Notes: a model not told the origin generated them from the sequence alone. A DNA stretch of 51,418 nucleotides from Thermoplasmata archaeon (GCA_027314165.1 DAHVCH010000017.1:1-51418), one strand, 5' to 3'. Positions 35,801 to 44,169 are shown, counted from the first letter of the stretch. Numbers and translations are program-made.

Positions 35801-36282
35801 ACAACAGCGGGGTGTCGAACTTCAGCTCGAGCTCGACGGGCACCTACCCGGTCACGGTCGTCGCGAGCGACTCGGGGGGAGGCTCGGTCACCGGGCTCAT
35901 CAACATCACCGTCACCTCCGCGCCCGCCTGGTACGACACCCCCTTCGTCCCGGGGACCAGCTCGGCCACCGTGAGCTGGGCGCTCCTGCTGGGAATCATC
36001 GTGGCCGTCCTCGTCGTGGCGGCGGTCGTCCACCGCCACCGCAAGCGTGCGGCGAGCGGCATGGCGGCGGGAGCCCCTCCCCCGGGCCCGTACAGCGGCT
36101 ACGCGGGACCCTCTCCAGGGAACCTCAGCTACTGCGGGGCCTGCGGCTCGCCCAACTCCTGGGGCGCGCCCAGCTGCGCCTCGTGCGGGAACCCCATCGG
36201 CGGCGCGCCTCCGATGTACGCCCCGGCCCCCTACGGGGGGCCCCCGCCGGGGTACAGCATGCCCCCTCCCCCACCCCAGTGA
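32812..36282 (+). CDS. Membrane-anchored sedolisin (S53/kumamolisin-like) protease with five PKD-like repeats and cytoplasmic zinc ribbon
   Basis: A 1156-residue secreted-style protein. Hydrophobic signal/anchor at about 37-60 (ALGVGLLVLVLLVAVPSG), pro-kumamolisin domain about 95-240, then the S53 catalytic domain: Glu327 and Asp331 in GVETDLDVQ, oxyanion Asp399 in SAGDSC, nucleophile Ser526 in GGTSLACP, and Ca-site ending GWDPATGVGSP. Five PKD/Ig-like repeats follow (about 604-1040), then a span at 1054-1074 (LLLGIIVAVLVVAAVV) and inside it a Pro/Gly-rich tail with zinc ribbon YCGACG...CASCG (about 1106-1130). Acid-active pepstatin-insensitive proteolysis at the cell surface is likely. TATA position favours ATG 32812 over ATG 32797. 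Confidence 0.9.
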   Translation: MPEPVTEPGASSTRDDHDLSMASAKGDAGPAPRQPRWVHALGVGLLVLVLLVAVPSGALGAPVGAHTSTVPGGYAPLASGAGPLPLGAQAVSAVAATTPFTFNVEINIPTTPAEQAFQSGLLTPGSPYYHQFTPRGYAFVNAWGPSPTTVAALRAYFQSYGLQVTELDQLGLIYGVSGTTGQVDAALHTQLWRYDAPGTTGVAPSTVPYLPSSLAPWVEGFHLLNSFANPKPLYQLASAVPGLHAAAVSPAGIQGAYSATSLISGGDTGSQYVIGLAEMCDPTQASSTYQTDVNSFDSANSLPADTVTTSGSGASSCTAGSSGWGVETDLDVQSSHSLAPGSKQNICLDNTDPSICDSSFISGGLEFGSNSWGSTGNTFASIWNTAESSGVDLLASAGDSCAGLSGSASYGISYPAAEEYGVAVGGTTLTVSGTSWGGETVWGTGCTSPGAGGGSGGGTGGGCDPTTASPPYQSGMTGYPGACSSGNRGYPDVAADADPNSGMNIYIQNAATNCGGMDPCQIGGTSLACPLWAASLDLIYQASGFTGYATSKLYSIAKSASYSTNFHDITSGSNGYTATVGWDPATGVGSPIIGSLVSGFNSPLTASLTPTASTVESGQTVQLTTTAGGGTPGYSYSWQQNGTPIAGAPNGAVLNYTQYHSAPSPYLISVVVTDSKGSTVTAGPASITVTPGPAVALTANRTVVDGGQKIGLSAAASGGSGTFSTFDWMLNGTVFSSGASPAATWTAPSHTFTGTLGVKVLDSLGGAAVASTTVNVYATPGVLLTLSAPGPIDVLSAITLTATATGGAPPQTFAFLQNGTTTLQTGATSSCPWTPSGPGTYTLAVKLTDGLGFSASSLPQTVTVYANPYVSIGLPSASSVDAGALVTVQATAGGGTAPLSFAWTLNGAVVSGASSATLKFKAAAPGTDTLSVQVTDGVGRTAHSTQVSLTVNPDPTLTIQGSTTVVAGQTDALTAMTSGGTSPFRFVWTGTTDAATDNSGVSNFSSSSTGTYPVTVVASDSGGGSVTGLINITVTSAPAWYDTPFVPGTSSATVSWALLLGIIVAVLVVAAVVHRHRKRAASGMAAGAPPPGPYSGYAGPSPGNLSYCGACGSPNSWGAPSCASCGNPIGGAPPMYAPAPYGGPPPGYSMPPPPPQ

Positions 36283-36378
36283 AGCTCGGACGGCCCTCCG
36301 CCGCGTAGCGCGGCGAGCGGGAGCAGGGGCCGGGTCCCCTCCCGGTCCGGGCAGTCCCCGGGCGCCCCTCGCGCCCGA

Positions 36379-36804
36379 CTATGGGAACACGAAGAGCTCC
36401 GCGTTCATCCGGTCGCACAGCGCCCGGACCCCCTCGACGGCGAGGGACGTGTCGGGGTCCCCCGAGGGGCCGGTCCCGTCGAGCACCACCGTCGACCGCA
36501 GGGCCTGACGCGGGAGAAGCCGCGAGGTCACCTCGAAGGGGAGGCACATGACGCCGAGGATGGCGAGGTCGCGTCTCGGGTCCGCGAGGAGGTCGGGGAG
36601 GCTCTTCCGTGCGGCACCGGCGATCCGCGCGATGGGGCCCAAGCTCCATCGCTGGGGGGGCGGGACGCGCCCGGACATCCAGGCGTCCGACCCGAGCTCG
36701 CGCAGCCGGGGAGGGGTGCCCACGTAGAGCACCTGGACGCCGGGGGCGAAGGCCGAAGCCACGTCGCCCATCGGGGCTCTCTCCTGCGGGCGTGGGGGCA
36801 CCAT
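36379..36804 (-). CDS. Hypothetical protein, 141 aa
   Basis: ORF with GGAGG 8 bases before ATG 36804, which decides the start over an in-frame TTG at 36831. The product is soluble with alternating strands and helices (GVQVLYVGTPPRLRELG; LAILGVMCLPFEVTSRLL; EGVRALCDRMNAELFVF) suggestive of a small alpha/beta fold. I recognise no family. It converges with the sedolisin gene. The balanced amino-acid composition and ribosome binding site support a real gene, but it is not certain. Confidence 0.5.
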   Translation of the reverse strand: MVPPRPQERAPMGDVASAFAPGVQVLYVGTPPRLRELGSDAWMSGRVPPPQRWSLGPIARIAGAARKSLPDLLADPRRDLAILGVMCLPFEVTSRLLPRQALRSTVVLDGTGPSGDPDTSLAVEGVRALCDRMNAELFVFP

Positions 36805-37277
36805 CACGCGGTCCTCCCTGCGGACGGTCAAGGGATGCCTCCTCCCGCGCCCGGGAGCCCGGTCCCTGGCCCGAAGGACCGTGACGGCGGCAGGGCGCCG
36901 TGCCGGGTGAAGGACGGATCACGCGACACGTCCGCTCCGTAGGGGTGCGGGGATAGGGGAGGAGGCGCGGGTGGTCCGATCAGGGGAAGTTACTGGAGCG
37001 GCGGGCGCGGTGGGGAGGAGATCCAAGGAGGAGCCAAGGAGGGTCGGGGCCAGGGGGAGGCTCGGGAAGGCGGAGCGAGGCCCCGTCCCGGTCCGGCGGC
37101 TCCCCGCGGAGGCGCGCACCGGACCTCTCACTTCCCTCGGGTCCCTCTTGCCCCGAGGTCCTCCTTGGCGCCCACGAGTCCCGATCCTCGGCGGCTCTCC
37201 CCCGGGCATCCGACGGGATCGAGCACGGACCGTCCCTTCTGGAGAAGGGACCGGGCGCACCCCCAGACCGCTAGCGC
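36805..37277. other. Intergenic region, no gene recognised
   Basis: About 470 bases of GC-rich sequence. An ORF at 36919-37281 on the minus strand encodes a Pro/Arg/Gly-rich product without domains and I regard it as non-coding. No tRNA or clear promoter was seen. Confidence 0.4.
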
Positions 37278-37862
37278 TCATCCACCTGAGACGGCGACAG
37301 AACCGATCACGGGGGTGAAAGTGGCCCCTGCGGGGGTCAAGTGGAGGCTGGAGGCGAGGTCGATGTCGATGTTGAGGGTCGTGGTGCCCCCGGTCGAGAC
37401 GGTGAACTGGCCCGAGAAGGCGGCGGACGGGCCGTCGACGGTCGCGACCAGCTGCACACCGGAGGTGAGGTCCACGACGACCCGGCTGACCTCGACCCGG
37501 ATCTGCTGGTAGTGGCCGGCCCCGAGCGCGTCGAGGCCCAGGAGCTTCGCGGCGGCGGAGCCGTTCAACGCCTGGAGGTCGAAGGTCGACCCGGAAACGT
37601 TCAGGTTGATCCAGCCGCTCCCCTTGATGTCCGACTCGTGGACCGACACCGCGGTGAACGTCACCCAGACGTGGGTGCAGCCGTTGCAGGGGGCATCGTG
37701 GACGTAGATCTGCACATGGCCACCGCCGAGGAAGCCCAGGAAGTAGAGCGCGGAGACGAGCACCACCGCGGCCACGACCACGGCCACGAGGGCCCGACCC
37801 CTGCTCCCGAGCTTCCTCCCTCGGGATGGCGGGTCTGCAACATGGGATGGGGTTGCCTCCAT
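37278..37862 (-). CDS. DUF4382 domain protein with N-terminal membrane anchor
   Basis: A 194-residue protein: 25 cytoplasmic residues, a span at about 25-46 (LVAVVVAAVVLVSALYFLGF), then a DUF4382 domain outside (VQIYVHDAPCNGCTHVWVTF; VSVHESDIKGSGWINLNV; FDLQALNG; LGAGHYQQIRVEV). DUF4382 proteins are extracellular beta proteins of unknown role in bacteria and archaea. A Cys pair (CNGC) in the first strand is a local feature. It follows the glycosyltransferase gene by 100 bases on the same strand and may belong with it in envelope or exopolysaccharide biology. Confidence 0.85.
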   Translation of the reverse strand: MEATPSHVADPPSRGRKLGSRGRALVAVVVAAVVLVSALYFLGFLGGGHVQIYVHDAPCNGCTHVWVTFTAVSVHESDIKGSGWINLNVSGSTFDLQALNGSAAAKLLGLDALGAGHYQQIRVEVSRVVVDLTSGVQLVATVDGPSAAFSGQFTVSTGGTTTLNIDIDLASSLHLTPAGATFTPVIGSVAVSGG

Positions 37863-37962
37863 GGAGGGGGATAACTCGAGGTGGGTGGATGCTCGTTGTG
37901 GTACGCTTGTTGAAACCGTCCTAGGGAGCCCTCGGAGCCCCCCGACGCGCCGCCATGCGGAC

Positions 37963-40086
37963 TCAGTCCGGTCGCACGTGAGTTTCGAGGGGATGCACGT
38001 CTCGGGACTGGCCCGGTGCCCACCGCATGCCCGTCACCGGTGACTCCTCCGACGGAATCGCGCCCGGGGACCGGGCCATGGCCTGCAGCGCCCCCACCGC
38101 GAGCCGCGGGGCGCTGGCGAAGGCGACGGCGTAGAAGAGGGTCCAGGCCACGAGCAGCAGAAGGGTGACCGGAGGCAGCTGCCCCGCGGCGAAGCTGGCC
38201 CCGACCTCGTGGAGCCCGAAGAGGACCCCGAGCGTGCCGAAGCCCATGGCGAGCGTGGTCTCCCACCGTGAGGAGCTGATGGCCCGGCGGAGCTGCGCTC
38301 CGCTCCCCAGGGGGCCTGTTCCCGTCTTGGGGGTCCTTCGGAAGGCCATCGGCCCTCCCACGAGCCCCCGGACGGCCGCACGCAGGTCGTTCAGCTTGAT
38401 CGCGTACCAGAACCCGAGGACGCCCAAAGCGTCGCGGAGCGAGGTCCTTTGCACCGACCGCAGGGCGAGTCGCACCTTGAGCACGCTGTCCAGGAGGAGC
38501 AGCACAGGGGCGGAGGCGACGAGCGCGAGCGAGCCGTACGAGAGGGTGGGGAGCCCGACACCGAACAGACCCGCGATGACCAGGAGGGCGAGCGAGAGGG
38601 CCATGCCCAGCAGGAACGTCCCGTCCAGCCAGAACGCTCCGCCGAGGAGGAAATCGGCGCGCTGCCGGAGCGTGAGGCGCCCGCGACCGAGCGCCGCGCG
38701 GTCGAGGCGCAGCATCTGAAGGCCGCCGAAGGCCCACCGGGCGTGCTGGGACCGGAGGTCCTCGAACGTGAGAGGGGCGAGCCCCCGTCCGAGGATCTTG
38801 GGCAGGTAGACCGACGTCCACCCTGTGGCGTAGAGGCGGAGGGAGAGCTCGGCGTCCTCGGTGATGCTGGACTCGTTCCATCCCCCGACGCTCTCGAGCG
38901 CCGAGCGGCGCACGACGCCCATCGTCCCGCAGAAGATCGCCGAGCCGGCCCGGTCGCGCACCGGCTCGACCACCCTGTAGAAGTAGGCGTCCGCGAGCGC
39001 GTAGAGCCGGGCGAGCGGCCCAGCCCCCGCGTTCCGGTAGCTCTGGGGCGTCTGGACGAACGCCACGCGTGGCCGCTCGAAGAGCGGCAGCACCTCGCGC
39101 AGGAACCCGGGGTCCACCTCGTAGTCCGCGTCGACCACCGCGAGGAGCTCGACCTCGGGCGGCATCGAAGGCAGGCCGTCGTTGAGCGCCCCGGCCTTGA
39201 ACCCCCGGCGTGAGGACCGGTGGAGGTACTGGACCCCCCGGGCCCGGCAGTAGGCGGAGATGGCCTCCGCCGCCGCGAGGTCGGTCGAGTCATCGAGGAC
39301 CTGGACGTGGATCTGGGAGCGAGGGTGGTCGAGGGCGAGCACGGAGCGCAGGCATCCGATCACGAGCTCGGCCGGCTCGTTGTAACAGGGGATCTGGATG
39401 CCCACGACACGCGGTCGTGCAACGAACGGGTCGGAGCTCGCGGGGAGCTCCGTGGCGCGTCGCCCGGTGAGGAACTCGAGCGCGTAGAACTGGTAGCAGA
39501 GCAGGAGACCCAACCCCCCGGTCTCCGAGACCAACACGAGAGAGGCGAGCACAGCGGCGAGAGGACCGCCCGCGGTCTCGAGGACGTCCACCCCGTAGAG
39601 GACGAAGCCGGCCGAGAGCAGGGCCAAGCCGAGCCAGGCCATGATCCCGCTCGGCCTCCAGCGCCCTCCTGCGCTGATGGCCCCCGCGATCCCACCAAGC
39701 AGGAGGGCGGTCCAGAGGTCGGGGCCGGCCGCGGCAAGGAAGGAGGAGAGCGACGAGAACAGCACGACCACGACCAAGAGTGGTTGCGAGGAGGAGAGCG
39801 ACTGCAGGACGGCGGAGAAGGTCGCGCCAGCTCCGGAAAGCGAGCCGGCGACCACGCCCTCCGAACCCTCCCACAGCAGCTTGAGAAGTCCCCCGACAAG
39901 GTAGGCGAGGGCGGCGAGGAGGACGCCCGCCAGCGCGCGGACCGAGACCCAGCCCCCCTTGGGACGTCCCCCGCGTCCGAGCGCGGGGTCGCTCTGCAAC
40001 GTGAGGAGCGGCCAGGCCGATAGGAGCAGCAGCACGCCCGCGAGGAGCATGTAGGAAGGGTCTGCGGACCCGAGCAGTGCGTTCAT
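37963..40086 (-). CDS. Family 2 membrane glycosyltransferase, cellulose-synthase-like
   Basis: A 707-residue processive-type GT2. Several N-terminal spans (up to about residue 190), then the catalytic domain with IPCYNEP near 233, DDSTD near 265, DAD near 315, TEDAEL near 407 and QHARW near 447 (the Q-x-x-RW motif), followed by further spans (GTFLLGMALSLALLVIAGLF; LYGLHEVGASF-type end). These are the BcsA-like motifs of enzymes that polymerise and export a beta-linked polysaccharide, but no PilZ domain follows. An alternative GTG start at 40206 would be leaderless from a TATA at 40231-40238 and would add 40 basic residues. Confidence 0.9.
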   Translation of the reverse strand: MNALLGSADPSYMLLAGVLLLLSAWPLLTLQSDPALGRGGRPKGGWVSVRALAGVLLAALAYLVGGLLKLLWEGSEGVVAGSLSGAGATFSAVLQSLSSSQPLLVVVVLFSSLSSFLAAAGPDLWTALLLGGIAGAISAGGRWRPSGIMAWLGLALLSAGFVLYGVDVLETAGGPLAAVLASLVLVSETGGLGLLLCYQFYALEFLTGRRATELPASSDPFVARPRVVGIQIPCYNEPAELVIGCLRSVLALDHPRSQIHVQVLDDSTDLAAAEAISAYCRARGVQYLHRSSRRGFKAGALNDGLPSMPPEVELLAVVDADYEVDPGFLREVLPLFERPRVAFVQTPQSYRNAGAGPLARLYALADAYFYRVVEPVRDRAGSAIFCGTMGVVRRSALESVGGWNESSITEDAELSLRLYATGWTSVYLPKILGRGLAPLTFEDLRSQHARWAFGGLQMLRLDRAALGRGRLTLRQRADFLLGGAFWLDGTFLLGMALSLALLVIAGLFGVGLPTLSYGSLALVASAPVLLLLDSVLKVRLALRSVQRTSLRDALGVLGFWYAIKLNDLRAAVRGLVGGPMAFRRTPKTGTGPLGSGAQLRRAISSSRWETTLAMGFGTLGVLFGLHEVGASFAAGQLPPVTLLLLVAWTLFYAVAFASAPRLAVGALQAMARSPGAIPSEESPVTGMRWAPGQSRDVHPLETHVRPD

Positions 40087-40230
40087 GTATGCCCGTGAGC
40101 CGCCCGCCGACCGGGCGCCCCTTGGGCGAGGGTCGACCGGGCGGGCCCACGGGGTAGCGAGCCGTGGTGAGGGAATCCCCTTTCTGGTACGCTCCTTGAA
40201 GTGCACCCCAGGAGGGGGGTCGGCCTAGAA

Positions 40231-40238
40231 CTATAGGT
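40231..40238. promoter_or_regulatory. Shared palindromic TATA element between divergent genes
   Basis: CTATAGGT with a palindromic CTATAG core. On the plus strand it is 26 bases before ATG 40261; on the minus strand 28 bases before GTG 40206, an alternative start of the glycosyltransferase. It could serve both directions. Confidence 0.45.
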
Positions 40239-40260
40239 CCGGGACCCTCGATGGGGCGCG

Positions 40261-40539
40261 ATGACCGACCTCACGGTGATCGGGATCTCGGCGGCGTACG
40301 GCGCTCTAGCCCTCCTCTCCGGAGCGCTGATGGTCATCTCCCTTCGGGCCCGTCGGCCGGGCGTCCCAGGGCACCGGGCCGTGCTCCTGGCCACCGGGAT
40401 GGGCGCCTTCCTCCTGCAGGGTCTGCTGCTGCTGGTCGTGATCTACGAGGGAGGGCTCCTCGAGATGACGTTCCTCCTCTCCTCGTCGGTCCTGGAGGTC
40501 GCGGGGGTTGCCTTCCTCCTCGCCGCCACCCTCCGATAA
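40261..40539 (+). CDS. Small membrane protein, 92 aa
   Basis: Three hydrophobic segments (VIGISAAYGALALLSGALMVI; AVLLATGMGAFLLQGLLLLV; MTFLLSSSVLEVAGVAFLLA) with a basic RARRPG loop after the first. Start ATG 40261 is leaderless from the TATA at 40231-40238. The gene overlaps the winged-helix gene behind it by 32 bases. The small membrane protein/winged-helix pair suggests a membrane partner that controls the regulator, which is inference. Confidence 0.75.
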   Translation: MTDLTVIGISAAYGALALLSGALMVISLRARRPGVPGHRAVLLATGMGAFLLQGLLLLVVIYEGGLLEMTFLLSSSVLEVAGVAFLLAATLR

Positions 40540-41128
40540 GCCCCGGAGCCCTCCCCCGGTCCCCTCAGGGGGGGGGCCCCCACCGAAGCCCGCGGGCCCG
40601 AGCGCCCCCTGGGCCGAGGTGCTCCTGAGCTTCGTCCAACTCTACCCGGGCGTCCACATCCGCGAGCTCATCCGGCGGCTCAAGATCCCCACCGGGACGC
40701 TCGACTACCACCTCTACCGGCTCTCGCAGCGCCAGCTGCTCGAGACCCGGGAGGTGGCCGGGCACCGGTGCGTCTTCCCCTTGCGCCCCGTCGGGGAAGG
40801 GCTCCCGATCCCCGAGGACCAGAAGCTCCTCCTCGCGCTCCTTCGGCAGCGGGTCCCGCGCGCGCTGCTGCTGCACCTGCTGGACCGGGGCCCGACCACA
40901 CCCCAGGACCTAGCCTCCAACGTCGGGATCTCGCCGTCCCTTCTGTCCTACTACGTCGAGCGTCTGGAGAAGCTGGGACTCGTCGAGCGTCGAGGGGAAC
41001 GCCCAGGGCAGAGGGTCGCCACCCTGCGGTCACCCCAGCAGGTCCGCAACGTCCTTCTGGCCTACCCCCCCCTTCAGGAGCGGGTCCAGGACCGCTGGAT
41101 CGGGCTGTGGGAGGAGCTCCGACTATGA
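40508..41128 (+). CDS. Double winged-helix transcriptional regulator
   Basis: A 206-residue protein with a Pro-rich start and two winged-helix domains: about 30-90 (GVHIRELIRRLKIPTGTLDY; HLYRLSQRQLLETREV) and about 105-170 (TTPQDLASNVGISPSLLSYY; VERLEKLGLVERRGERPGQR). The arrangement is common in Thermoplasmatota one-component regulators. The start TTG 40508 lies inside the preceding gene and has a strong GGAGGT 8 bases upstream, so translational coupling is likely. Possible targets include the divergent glycosyltransferase or the downstream secreted protein gene. Confidence 0.82.
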   Translation: MPSSSPPPSDKPRSPPPVPSGGGPPPKPAGPSAPWAEVLLSFVQLYPGVHIRELIRRLKIPTGTLDYHLYRLSQRQLLETREVAGHRCVFPLRPVGEGLPIPEDQKLLLALLRQRVPRALLLHLLDRGPTTPQDLASNVGISPSLLSYYVERLEKLGLVERRGERPGQRVATLRSPQQVRNVLLAYPPLQERVQDRWIGLWEELRL

Positions 41129-41259
41129 GCGCGCGGGTCCCGGGGCACGCTACCGGAACGTGCTCCCTTCGGCCCGGCCCGCGGGGCGGCCTCCCCCAAG
41201 GATTGTACCAGAACCATCCTGTCTCCCGAGGGACATCTCCAGGGCAGGTAGCCCGCCGA

Positions 41260-42525
41260 ATGATCGCCCGTTTTCAGGGAGGACCTTCGCCCCGCACCTT
41301 GCCTCGGGGCCGCGCGCAAAGTGCCCTCCCCTGGGCCCTCGCGGTCGTCCTTCTCCTCCTCTGTGCGCCCCTCGGCGCCTCGCTCTCCGCCGGCGCTCCC
41401 ATGCTTGCGAGCCCCATCGCGGTCCGCGCCCTCGCCACCGGCCCCGCACTGTCGGGCCCGTCGGACGTGGCCGTCAGTTCGAGCCCGTCCGGGGACTGGC
41501 AATCCTTCGACTCCGGTAACGTGACGCTTCTCTTCGAGACCCAAGCCCCCGAGATCACGCTCATCCAGGACGCGAACCCGTCGGTCCGGGCCACGCTCTC
41601 CTTCGAACACATCTTGGAGGTCTCCTCCGTCAGCCGGGGGGCCGGAGGGAGCCATGGACCGATGGGCCTCATGGGGCGGGCCTTCGCCTTCCCCAGCGGC
41701 TCGACCCCGTGGAACTCCAGCCTCCATGGGAGCCTTTCGAGCGCCGCGGGGGTCTGGGTGAACCTCACGGCCAACCTCACCGTCCGGGCGCTGGCCGAAG
41801 GGACGCTCCAGGGAGACCCGGTTTGGCAGGGACCTAACGGCGACCTCCCGGCGACCAGCTGGGGAGCGACCCTGGGAACCACGGCCCTGCAGGTCACCTT
41901 CCACCTCTTGGGTGTCGGTACCCCTGCGGAGCAGGGACTGGCGAAAGTGGGCATCAGTATCCAAGGCTGGCCCTGGGTCGACCCCGCGGACAGCCTGGCG
42001 CTGGAGTGGCAGTTCTTCGCCCCGGGCAACGGGACCGAGGACATCGGGTGCAGTTCCACCGCGCCCCCGACCAACGGCACCGCGGGCGCCACTCCGTGCG
42101 TCCAACAGACGGGGCTCGGGGTGGGGGCCCCCATCTGGGCGAACGGCACGACCGCCGTGGAATCGGTGGCCATGGGTACCCTCGTCTCCTACGTGGACTG
42201 GTCCAACAGCGGGACGGTCACGATGACGGGGGGAGCGACCCGGTCCGTGTCGCTCGGCGCGGCGCTCTACCCGGTGGGAGGCTCCAACCTGGTCCGCCTG
42301 CTCCAGACGCTGCCCTCGGGGCTCGGGGCGATCACGGGATTCTCTGAGGACCCCACACTGGGTCTGCTCCCGACGCTCCCCTCGGGACTGCTCCACGCGC
42401 TGCCCCCGGTATTCCAGGGCGACCTCGGGGCGTTCGTCCTCGCGATGGTCGCCACCGCGGTGGTCCTGCTGGGCGTGTGGGGAGAGCAGCGGAGAAGGGA
42501 CCGGCGCGCCTTGGAGAGGTTCTAG
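41260..42525 (+). CDS. Secreted/membrane-anchored protein of unknown function
   Basis: A 421-residue protein with an N-terminal signal (ALPWALAVVLLLLCAPLGAS), an extracellular beta-rich body rich in Ser/Thr/Gly and N-x-T/S sequons (GNVTL; NLTANLTV; NGTTAV), and a C-terminal span (FVLAMVATAVVLLGVW) followed by a basic tail EQRRRDRRALERF. One Cys pair (GCSST...TPCVQ) may form a disulfide. No known domain recognised. It follows the winged-helix gene by 131 bases on the same strand. Confidence 0.75.
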   Translation: MIARFQGGPSPRTLPRGRAQSALPWALAVVLLLLCAPLGASLSAGAPMLASPIAVRALATGPALSGPSDVAVSSSPSGDWQSFDSGNVTLLFETQAPEITLIQDANPSVRATLSFEHILEVSSVSRGAGGSHGPMGLMGRAFAFPSGSTPWNSSLHGSLSSAAGVWVNLTANLTVRALAEGTLQGDPVWQGPNGDLPATSWGATLGTTALQVTFHLLGVGTPAEQGLAKVGISIQGWPWVDPADSLALEWQFFAPGNGTEDIGCSSTAPPTNGTAGATPCVQQTGLGVGAPIWANGTTAVESVAMGTLVSYVDWSNSGTVTMTGGATRSVSLGAALYPVGGSNLVRLLQTLPSGLGAITGFSEDPTLGLLPTLPSGLLHALPPVFQGDLGAFVLAMVATAVVLLGVWGEQRRRDRRALERF

Positions 42526-42584
42526 AGCGCGCACGTTGCTCGCGCCCTCGACCCGCCGACCTCGCGGTCCTGGGATCTCCCGCT

Positions 42585-43031
42585 TCAGAACGCGAGGAGA
42601 ACGGCGAAGACCAGGACGGCCAGCAGGGTCACGACTGCCAAGGCGATGAGGTAAGGGAGCCAGCCGGGCCGGTTGCCGAAGACCACCGGCACCGGGCCGA
42701 TCAGCAGGAACCCTCCGTACGACACCCGGCTCGAGGGGGCGCTCGGGCCCCCGGTGGCGGACCCGGCTCTCGCCGAAGGGAGGGAGCGCCCCTCCTTCTC
42801 CTGCTCCTCAAGGGAACCCATCCGCGCAAGCGCGAAGAAGAGGACGAAGAATCCGACGACGAGCAACAGGACCCCCGCTGCGAGCGACGGGGAGGAGCCG
42901 GCGATGAACGGGAAGATGAGGAACACCCCAGCCGTTGCGCCCCCGTGAAGGAGGGCGAACGCGAGGAGCCCGATCGCCGCCCCGAAGAGGGCCAGGGCCA
43001 GCACCAGCCATGCCGCTCCGGTCCGTGGCAT
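42585..43031 (-). CDS. DUF131 (TIGR00304) family membrane protein
   Basis: A 148-residue protein with about four spans (AAWLVLALALFGAAIGLLAF; AGVLLLVVGFFVLFFALA; YLIALAVVTLLAVLVFAVLL) and the family signature YGGFLLIGPVPVVFGN. Conserved across euryarchaea, function unknown. It is the last gene of the minus-strand unit, 22 bases after the Dph2 gene. The hydrophilic loop at about 75-105 is Ser/Gly-rich. Confidence 0.85.
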   Translation of the reverse strand: MPRTGAAWLVLALALFGAAIGLLAFALLHGGATAGVFLIFPFIAGSSPSLAAGVLLLVVGFFVLFFALARMGSLEEQEKEGRSLPSARAGSATGGPSAPSSRVSYGGFLLIGPVPVVFGNRPGWLPYLIALAVVTLLAVLVFAVLLAF

Positions 43032-43053
43032 GGTACCGTCCCCTGCTCCTGTC

Positions 43054-44169
43054 TCAGTGGAAGGTGTCGAACCGATAGGGGGTGAGCGGGCGCTCGCCGA
43101 TCGCCGAGAGGAACTCCGTCGCGGTCAGCATGGGGCGGTCGTAGGACCCGCCGTCGTCCAGGGCGATGCGGGGGCAAGCCGTGCAGACGTACGCGTCCAG
43201 GTCGCGGCCCACCAGGTCCCGCGGGTCCAAGCGGTCGAAGAGGAGGAGCTCCGCCGAGCGGCCCCGCGCGCGCGCCTTCTCCACCAGGCTCGCGGCCATG
43301 CCTCGTCGGTCCTGTCCGGCGAAGCTGCTGGCGAGGATGCCCCACCGGCGGGCCCCCATCGCCTTCGCGATCGTCATCAGCCGCCGGCCGACCATCTTCT
43401 CCCGGTCGAGCGGAGGGGAGATCCCCACCTGCAGCGGGTCGAGGGCCCAGACGGGGCGCTCGACGGCGAACGCCAGCCCGAGAGGATGGAAGAGACCGGT
43501 CCCGAGGAACAGCACCCCCTCCGCCTTCTCGGCAACCTCCTCGGCCGAGGTGTAGTTGCATCCCAGCGCCTGTCCCGGGTAGGCGAGTCGGCGGTCCCCC
43601 TCCCCCACGAACGTCTCGTACCCCCGGGTCCGGAGGACCTCCTGGAACCTGGGGAGGAGGTCCAGGTGCTGGACCGACGCGACCAGCCCGAGCTTCCTGG
43701 GCAGACCCGCGCCCAGGACCGCGTCGGCCATGCGCTCCAGGTCGCCCTCGGAGGTCCGCATCTCGACGAAGTAGGTGGGAAGGTGGAGGGGCATGTTCGG
43801 GATCCTGGCGTGCCCGAGCGTCACGATCGCCTCGGCACCGGGGGCCTCCATGGGGGACGGGGGATCGCATGCGCCGAAGCACGCGCGGGTCACGTGCACG
43901 ACCTTGGCGCCCGTGGCCTCCCGGATCTCTTCGCCGACGCTCGCGAAGTTCCGGGTGAGTCCCGCCGGAAGCTGGAGGACGATGCGACGGTATCCTGCCT
44001 CCCGTAGGTCAGAGTAGAGGCGCTCCCCGAGCTCCCGGTACGTGAACGCCTGCGGGGCGGAAGGACGGGCCGCCGCCGGGGGCCCCACTACGGGGACCGA
44101 AGACTCGGTGGTCGGAGGGCTGTCGCTCGACATGGGAGGGCTCTCGAGAGGACGCCCTGGCGAGCGCAT
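43054..44169 (-). CDS. dph2: Diphthamide biosynthesis enzyme Dph2
   Basis: A 371-residue non-canonical radical-SAM enzyme that transfers a 3-amino-3-carboxypropyl group from SAM to the histidine of elongation factor 2, first step of diphthamide. The three cluster cysteines are visible in ACFGACDPP, GQALGCNYTSA and VCTACPRIALDD. Other conserved parts: QLPAGLTRNF, TLGHARIPN and GTGLFHPLGLA. The first 40 residues are Ser/Pro-rich and absent from typical homologues; ATG 44133 may be the true start. Placed with NAC and the CBS/hibernation-like protein in a translation-linked cluster. Confidence 0.93.
   Translation of the reverse strand: MRSPGRPLESPPMSSDSPPTTESSVPVVGPPAAARPSAPQAFTYRELGERLYSDLREAGYRRIVLQLPAGLTRNFASVGEEIREATGAKVVHVTRACFGACDPPSPMEAPGAEAIVTLGHARIPNMPLHLPTYFVEMRTSEGDLERMADAVLGAGLPRKLGLVASVQHLDLLPRFQEVLRTRGYETFVGEGDRRLAYPGQALGCNYTSAEEVAEKAEGVLFLGTGLFHPLGLAFAVERPVWALDPLQVGISPPLDREKMVGRRLMTIAKAMGARRWGILASSFAGQDRRGMAASLVEKARARGRSAELLLFDRLDPRDLVGRDLDAYVCTACPRIALDDGGSYDRPMLTATEFLSAIGERPLTPYRFDTFH

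Noticed and set aside
33754-36308. Two long frames overlapping the sedolisin gene (33754-36039 minus and 34011-36308 plus)
   Set aside because: The sedolisin frame has catalytic residues, repeats and a membrane span; the others are Arg/Gly/His-rich shadows.
36919-37281. Minus-strand open frame of 120 codons
   Set aside because: Pro/Arg/Gly/Ser-rich, no domain, no ribosome binding site or TATA box seen.
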